Position numbers and translations under genes: made by a program. Shown one piece after another: positions 59,404 to 64,000 of a stretch of DNA of 64,000 bases. This DNA comes from Blattamonas nauphoetae (taxonomy: Eukaryota; Preaxostyla; Oxymonadida), in NCBI GenBank assembly GCA_033064195.1, contig JARBJD010000087.1, positions 1-64,000 of the forward strand, written 5' to 3'. Every line of letters starts with the position of its first letter. Position 1 is the first letter of the stretch. The notes under the pieces were generated by a model. The model searched no databases. It worked only from the letters and a program-made list of their open reading frames with translations, and had not been told where the DNA came from.

Positions 59404-62400
59404 TTACATCGATTTGATGACTGGGAAGATGAACTCCTCGACTGACTCGACAAGTTTCGAGTTAGCTGAGCAAGCAGTGACAGTAACCATCCCTTGCGTG
59501 TTCTGGAGTTGCTGTGGTTGAGCAGCTGCGACCTTCATCATCAACACATTCGTCTCCTGGCCTGTCCCTGCTGCTGTTTGGACGAGACCAGCGAAGCACA
59601 GGCACTGTGGCGAAGGGTCGTAGCCATTCAGCCGTGCCATGTGTCCCTGCGTCTCGAGGAAGCTGACGATCTTCTGCAGATTGTTTTGGTTGAGTGGGCC
59701 AGACGCCGGGAGGAAGGTGGCTGAAGTGAGTCCGCCTGGTGCAGCCGAGGACGCGTTCCACAGAGCAATGAAGGGGTCGCGTGGAGGTGAGACCTGTGTC
59801 ATGAACATGAACGCAGGGGCAGGGATGTTGAGGAGGGCCTTCTGAGTGTTGAGCCCAACGAGATACTGGATGGTCAAGACAGGCACGCCAGCGAACGGTT
59901 CCTGACAAGTGAAGACCAGTCCGTAGTGGACCGACTGTCCGCCTTGGATGGTGTTGGCGATGGTGGGTGGGGTGCAGGCGAGGCCAGGGGGGGATTGGAC
60001 AGACGGCTGGAAGCCAGACAGGAGGGCGGTTGTCTTGTTGGTGAAGGTGAGCATGACGCGGCCTTCGTTCTTCAGGAACTGGTATTGGCACGTGATGGTC
60101 ATGTACTGGTCTTCGTAGAGCTTGCCTGAGGGCATCAGGATCAGCTGGTTGAAGAGAGGACTGGGCTGCGGCTTGGACGGAGCTGAGGACGATCCCATTC
60201 CGAAGATGGACATCAGGTCGGTTGAGGCTGATTGAGGCTTGGCAGCTTGCTGCGGTGAAGTGGCGGCAGTTGAGCCGAAGCCGAGTGATGCCATCAGGTC
60301 GTCCATTGCCGACGAGCCAGACGAAGCAGGTGGAGACGAGGTGGGTGTCTGTCCCAGTCCCATTGCGCCGAAGTTGATGAGTTCGTCCTGTTCTTGAGCC
60401 TGCGGGGCTGGTGCTTGTTGTGTCTGCTGTGGTTGGCTTTGTTGAGGCTGAGCCTGATCAGCGTTGTCTGAAAATGGGTCTTTGGATTGGGGTGCCTTCG
60501 AGGCGGACGGGCCGAAGGCGTTTGTTGTGCTTTTGCCTTCTTCGAGCTCCTCCTCTTCGCCATCTTGTGCGTCATCATCGTCCTCATCCAATGTCACTCC
60601 TTCCAACTGCTTCGACTCAAATCCGGCCAGGCCACTGGAATCAATGGTCTTCTTCTTCAGATCTCTCAACAGGATTGACTGGCGAACTGGGAACGGTGGC
60701 ATTTTCTGGAAGATGGCTGCAATGTCCTTGGAGGACTTGTGGAGAACTGTCAGGGACTCACAGGCACGTTCTTGCATGTCTTCGTTCAGGTGATCACGGA
60801 ATCGTTTGAGGATCTGGAAATATAAGAAAATAATGGATGTCCGACCTCATCTGCCCTCTCACGATCAGATCCGGATGAAGTGGAGGCAATCTTTGACACA
60901 GCTGTGATAAGAATTCCCTTTGTACGAGGGGAGGCTGAGCTGGACAGGAAAGCACTCATTCTGGTCAGAATTTGCTTGATGGAACTTTGTTCTTTCCCAA
61001 TAAGGGTGTGGTATTCACCAATGATGTATCCGCACATTTGAACAGCCATTTCTGGAAGACTGCTTTGGCTGATCACGCGGAGAGCGGTTGAGACAGCGTA
61101 GTGTTGCATGCGTGGATGGGACGAGATGATTTGAACAGTGCGGTACCAAATCTCTTGTGGCATGGAATCACCAGCAACCTGCACCAGACGAAGAATAACA
61201 TCAATGAACCACTGCATATCGACAGGGTACTTCTCTGAAAGGATGGCAATTTTGAGAACCTGAACGGAAGAATAAAGAAGAATAAAGGTCAAACCAGCTC
61301 CTCATGAAGCTCAATTTCAGCAACTTCCAGATATTCCAAGAGACGAGGAACAATGGTGTCACTGTTGTTGTCTGAGCACAATTCGAACAACACATCGAGA
61401 GCACGACGACGGAGGGAGATATCAGGATGGACAAGTGCCTTCTCAATCTGAAGAACAAACTGGAGATCATCACCAGTTGTTGTTGGGTCAAGCGGGCAAA
61501 GACCCTTCACAGCTTCGAGAGAGAGGTATCTGAGGTCAGGATCACTCAGAAGGAGGAACGCACGGATGTGTTGGATAGCACGTTGGACAAGAGCGAAATC
61601 GTATTTGTGTTTGACAAGGAGATTGATGGATTCAAACAGCACAGCGAGCATGGCATTGTGACGTTGGATCGAGCGGGTGCGTGGGTCAATGGCAACGAAG
61701 TTCTTGTTTTCGGTGTTGATAATTCTCTTCATCACAGCCAAGATATCAGTCTTTCCTTGGGCTGAGCTGACAGGAGGGTAAAGCTGGAGGAATTGGAAGC
61801 ATTTGACAAGGAGCCAAGGAGCAGGGATGTGATCGTACATGTAATCTCCAGTGACAGCCTTTTGAATGATAACCTTATTGGCCAATCTGCAGACAACGGC
61901 TACAAGTGGTTCGAAGGTCATTGGGGACGACATGGCGAATCCTTGGAGGAGGGAGACAACAGCGGTAAGGACACCGGCATCGGTGTGTTGAAGGAGAGTC
62001 TCAATTCGGTCAACCCATTGATCAACGGGGACAACGTCTGGGTTCTTCTTGAAGCAGCGAAGAAGACAGAGTGACGACTTCTTCAGGAGGTACGTGTTGG
62101 AGCGAGGATTCATAAGGATCTTTGAAACATTATTGGCAAGAGTTTCGGCGATATCTGCGTTTGCGTAATTTCCGATGAAGGTGAGGGCAAGGCAATTGAT
62201 GACTTCACGTTTGTGAGTCAGATCAGATAGAAGACTCTGACCAACGAGACGAAGAACCTCTGATTGCTCATTGATCATTGTTCCGAGAGCAAGATATCCC
62301 TGAATACATTGATGAATGAAGGTCAAGAGAGTTGACAAACAATTTGTTTATCTTGGAAAACTGAGGAGCCGATGAGTTCCAGCGCCTGCATGTGGCCAAA

Positions 62401-62782
62401 ATCCAGGTCATAGCCCATGATAGTAATATACATGAGTTTTAGCACATATTTTTTCTTGTCGTAATCTGTCATTGATTTTGAATCGAAGAATGCGCTTCGG
62501 CAGTTCGTGAGCTCCTTTTCAACACGAGCAACCTCTTCTTCTTTGGTGGTAGCTATCAAAAGGAATACATAATGGTAAGAGTAGATGAGTTGAGAAGATA
62601 ATGCTCAATAGACTCTTAAAAACGGGTTGAACAATTGATGATGCGAAATTCATCAAATAAAACTTTCAGAGAAAATAGAAGTTCAGAAAGTGTCAGTCCC
62701 GAGAAATACCTTCACGGATATCTGTGATGAAATTTGTAAGGCCTTTGTAGTGGACTGTCATGAGTGCCGATCTCAAACCCAT
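59404..62782 (-). CDS. AP2A: AP-2 complex subunit alpha (adaptin)
   Basis: Large subunit of the clathrin adaptor AP-2 at the plasma membrane. Exons 62782-62710, 62552-62341, 62299-61295, 61259-60846, 60813-59404 give 1037 residues; introns are 157, 41, 35 and 32 nt. The N-terminal trunk is alpha-type: KKYVLKLMYITIMGYDLDFGHM, LIGSSVFQDKQI joined to GYLALG, SSLCLLRCFKKNPDVVP and IPAPWLLVKCFQFLQLYPP. The hinge (Asp/Gln/Pro-rich, ~ residues 620-800) has DLMASLGFG-type DPF/DLL-like clathrin-binding short motifs. The C-terminal ear has two appendage subdomains (LFNQLILMPSGKLYEDQYM and DPFIALWNASS). Alpha rather than gamma or delta is supported by the trunk sequence and the bilobal ear. Confidence 0.92.
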
Positions 62783-62863
62783 CGTTTTGCCAATTTGAAG
62801 ACATGATTCATCAAAACAGAATTTCAGGTGAAATGAAGAAGAAGAATGAAAAAATAAATCAAA

Positions 62864-64000
62864 TCACAACTCAAGACGTTTCTTCATCCCCTTTCGCACG
62901 GCACGTGGAACCATCATTGATGGTTTTGGAGCTTCAGTCTTTGGCTGGTCTGACTCCGCTTCAACTGGGAGATCAGATGCCTCTGATTGTTTCCCACGAT
63001 GCATTTCTTCTCTCCTCTCCTTCCTCGTGGGACCTTCTTGTTGGTGTTGGTGATGGACAGGCTGTTCCCAGTGTTCTTTGGGTTCCTTCCGATGGAACTT
63101 GTCTCTCTGGTCCTTCTGCACCGGAGGCCTTTCGCGCGGCCCCTTTGGCTTTGAAATGGTCAGCTTAATCGGCACTCCGTTGACCCTCGCCCCGTTCTTG
63201 AGCAACCCCTGCTCCATCGCCTCTTTTGAGTGGAACTCGATGTACCCGTAGCCAAGCAGCTCCCCGTTCAGATTGCGGTTGAGACGAACTTCCTTCACAC
63301 TGCCCTCTTCAAACACAGCAGACACATCGTCTTCAGTCGCTGTCACAGGAATCTGTTTGGCAAAGAGGGTGTTGACGTCGGTGTACAGGAACGATTCTGG
63401 GACGTCAGCGACTCGCTCAGTCTGCATCGTTTTGGAGAGATCGTCGGTGACGTAGTCTTCGATCTCGGCGAGTTTCCTCTTCCGGCCGACCTCGAGCGGG
63501 ATGTAGTCCAAATCCATCTCGGCATCGGCCGGCTCCTTCACCATCGCTGGCTCTTCATTCGGCGGTTGCTGGTGTTGGAGGGGTGCGTCTGCTCCTCCGT
63601 TTCTGATTCGGTGTGCATTCAAGTCTCGCAGCTTCTGTTCGACACGGAGAGTCGCCTGTGTGATCTGTCTCACGTCCAAACAGTGCCGCTCTTCGAACTC
63701 GATCCATCTCCTTCCAACCTCGTCGATTCCGACGGCTCCAAAGGCCAGTCCAGTTTTGAAGATTGAGCGAGCCCACGAGTAGTTTCCTGATTCGATGGCC
63801 AAATTCGCAAAGAACAGATAGACCTTCCCGTTGGTCTTCCCAACTTCTCGGAGGATGACTTCACACTCCTTGTGAGCAACGTCGGGTGTTTGGGCAAAAT
63901 TGACCAGAAAGGCACAGAACTCCCAGTCAACACGGCGGAACGGATCGAACTTGGGTGGAGAGCCGTGAATCTGAAAATCTGCGGGATTCGAAATGATGGC
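62864..64000 (-). CDS. HAT-repeat/RRM protein, SART3/Prp24-like (5' part off window)
   Basis: Open from the window edge to the stop at 62864. The visible part starts with half-a-TPR (HAT) repeats (KVYLFFANLAIESGNYSWARSIF, RRWIEFEERH). A charged linker follows, then one RRM with RNP-like strands NTLFAKQIP and LLGYGYIEFH, ending KLTISKPKG. The tail is basic and Gln/His-rich, finishing in PRAVRKGMKKRLEL. HAT repeats followed by RRM are the layout of SART3/Prp24, which recycle U4/U6 snRNPs. A second RRM or the classical Lsm-binding tail is not evident, so this name is tentative. Confidence 0.6.
   Translation of the reverse strand, partial: AIISNPADFQIHGSPPKFDPFRRVDWEFCAFLVNFAQTPDVAHKECEVILREVGKTNGKVYLFFANLAIESGNYSWARSIFKTGLAFGAVGIDEVGRRWIEFEERHCLDVRQITQATLRVEQKLRDLNAHRIRNGGADAPLQHQQPPNEEPAMVKEPADAEMDLDYIPLEVGRKRKLAEIEDYVTDDLSKTMQTERVADVPESFLYTDVNTLFAKQIPVTATEDDVSAVFEEGSVKEVRLNRNLNGELLGYGYIEFHSKEAMEQGLLKNGARVNGVPIKLTISKPKGPRERPPVQKDQRDKFHRKEPKEHWEQPVHHQHQQEGPTRKERREEMHRGKQSEASDLPVEAESDQPKTEAPKPSMMVPRAVRKGMKKRLEL

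Overview
This is eukaryotic nuclear DNA from a protist with compact genes. The spliced models below contain about 45 spliceosomal introns, most only 29-60 nt long, and in nearly every model the exons sum exactly to a multiple of three. All three stop codons (TAA, TAG, TGA) end genes and none interrupts a model, so the standard code applies. The protein at 28925-29959 resembles, from memory, a large lineage-specific family of hypothetical proteins in the oxymonad Blattamonas nauphoetae. An oxymonad (Preaxostyla) is therefore my best guess for the source; this is inference.

Layout. 1-2015 is a 30-bp-unit minisatellite. 2016-4028 is mostly empty, with the 5' part of a mariner transposase gene. 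4029-22065 is a giant near-perfect palindrome. Its two ~6.77-kb arms each carry one ABCC (MRP-type) transporter gene, long 3' flank and a tRNA-Asp-like remnant. The ~4.4-kb centre holds a PIF/Harbinger-like transposase and a second decayed transposase-like locus. The right transporter copy has one frameshift in a homopolymer.

22632-51786 is a dense gene block: glycogen debranching enzyme, a lineage-specific hypothetical, COG3 (Golgi tethering), three hypotheticals (one coiled coil), ADA2 (SAGA), 26S proteasome ATPase RPT6, RNA polymerase III subunit RPC11, splicing helicase PRP16, and a 12-exon gene that reads as one protein joining a Ser/Thr kinase, a zinc finger, a ubiquitin-specific protease and a long coiled coil. 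Two tRNA-Phe genes follow, head to head.

52250-56059 is transposon territory: a 412-bp foldback MITE next to a complete Tc1/mariner-type element with unusually long (~920 bp) terminal inverted repeats and a TA target duplication. 56328-64000 holds a kelch-phosphatase (PPKL architecture), AP-2 alpha adaptin, and the 3' part of a SART3/Prp24-like RNA-binding protein that runs off the window.

The host genes are unrelated housekeeping functions and do not form an operon. Two divergent gene pairs (39045-39126 and 42426-42459) share very short intergenic spaces that must act as bidirectional promoters. The most noteworthy items are the kinase-deubiquitinase fusion, the homogenised palindrome, and the long-TIR mariner element.
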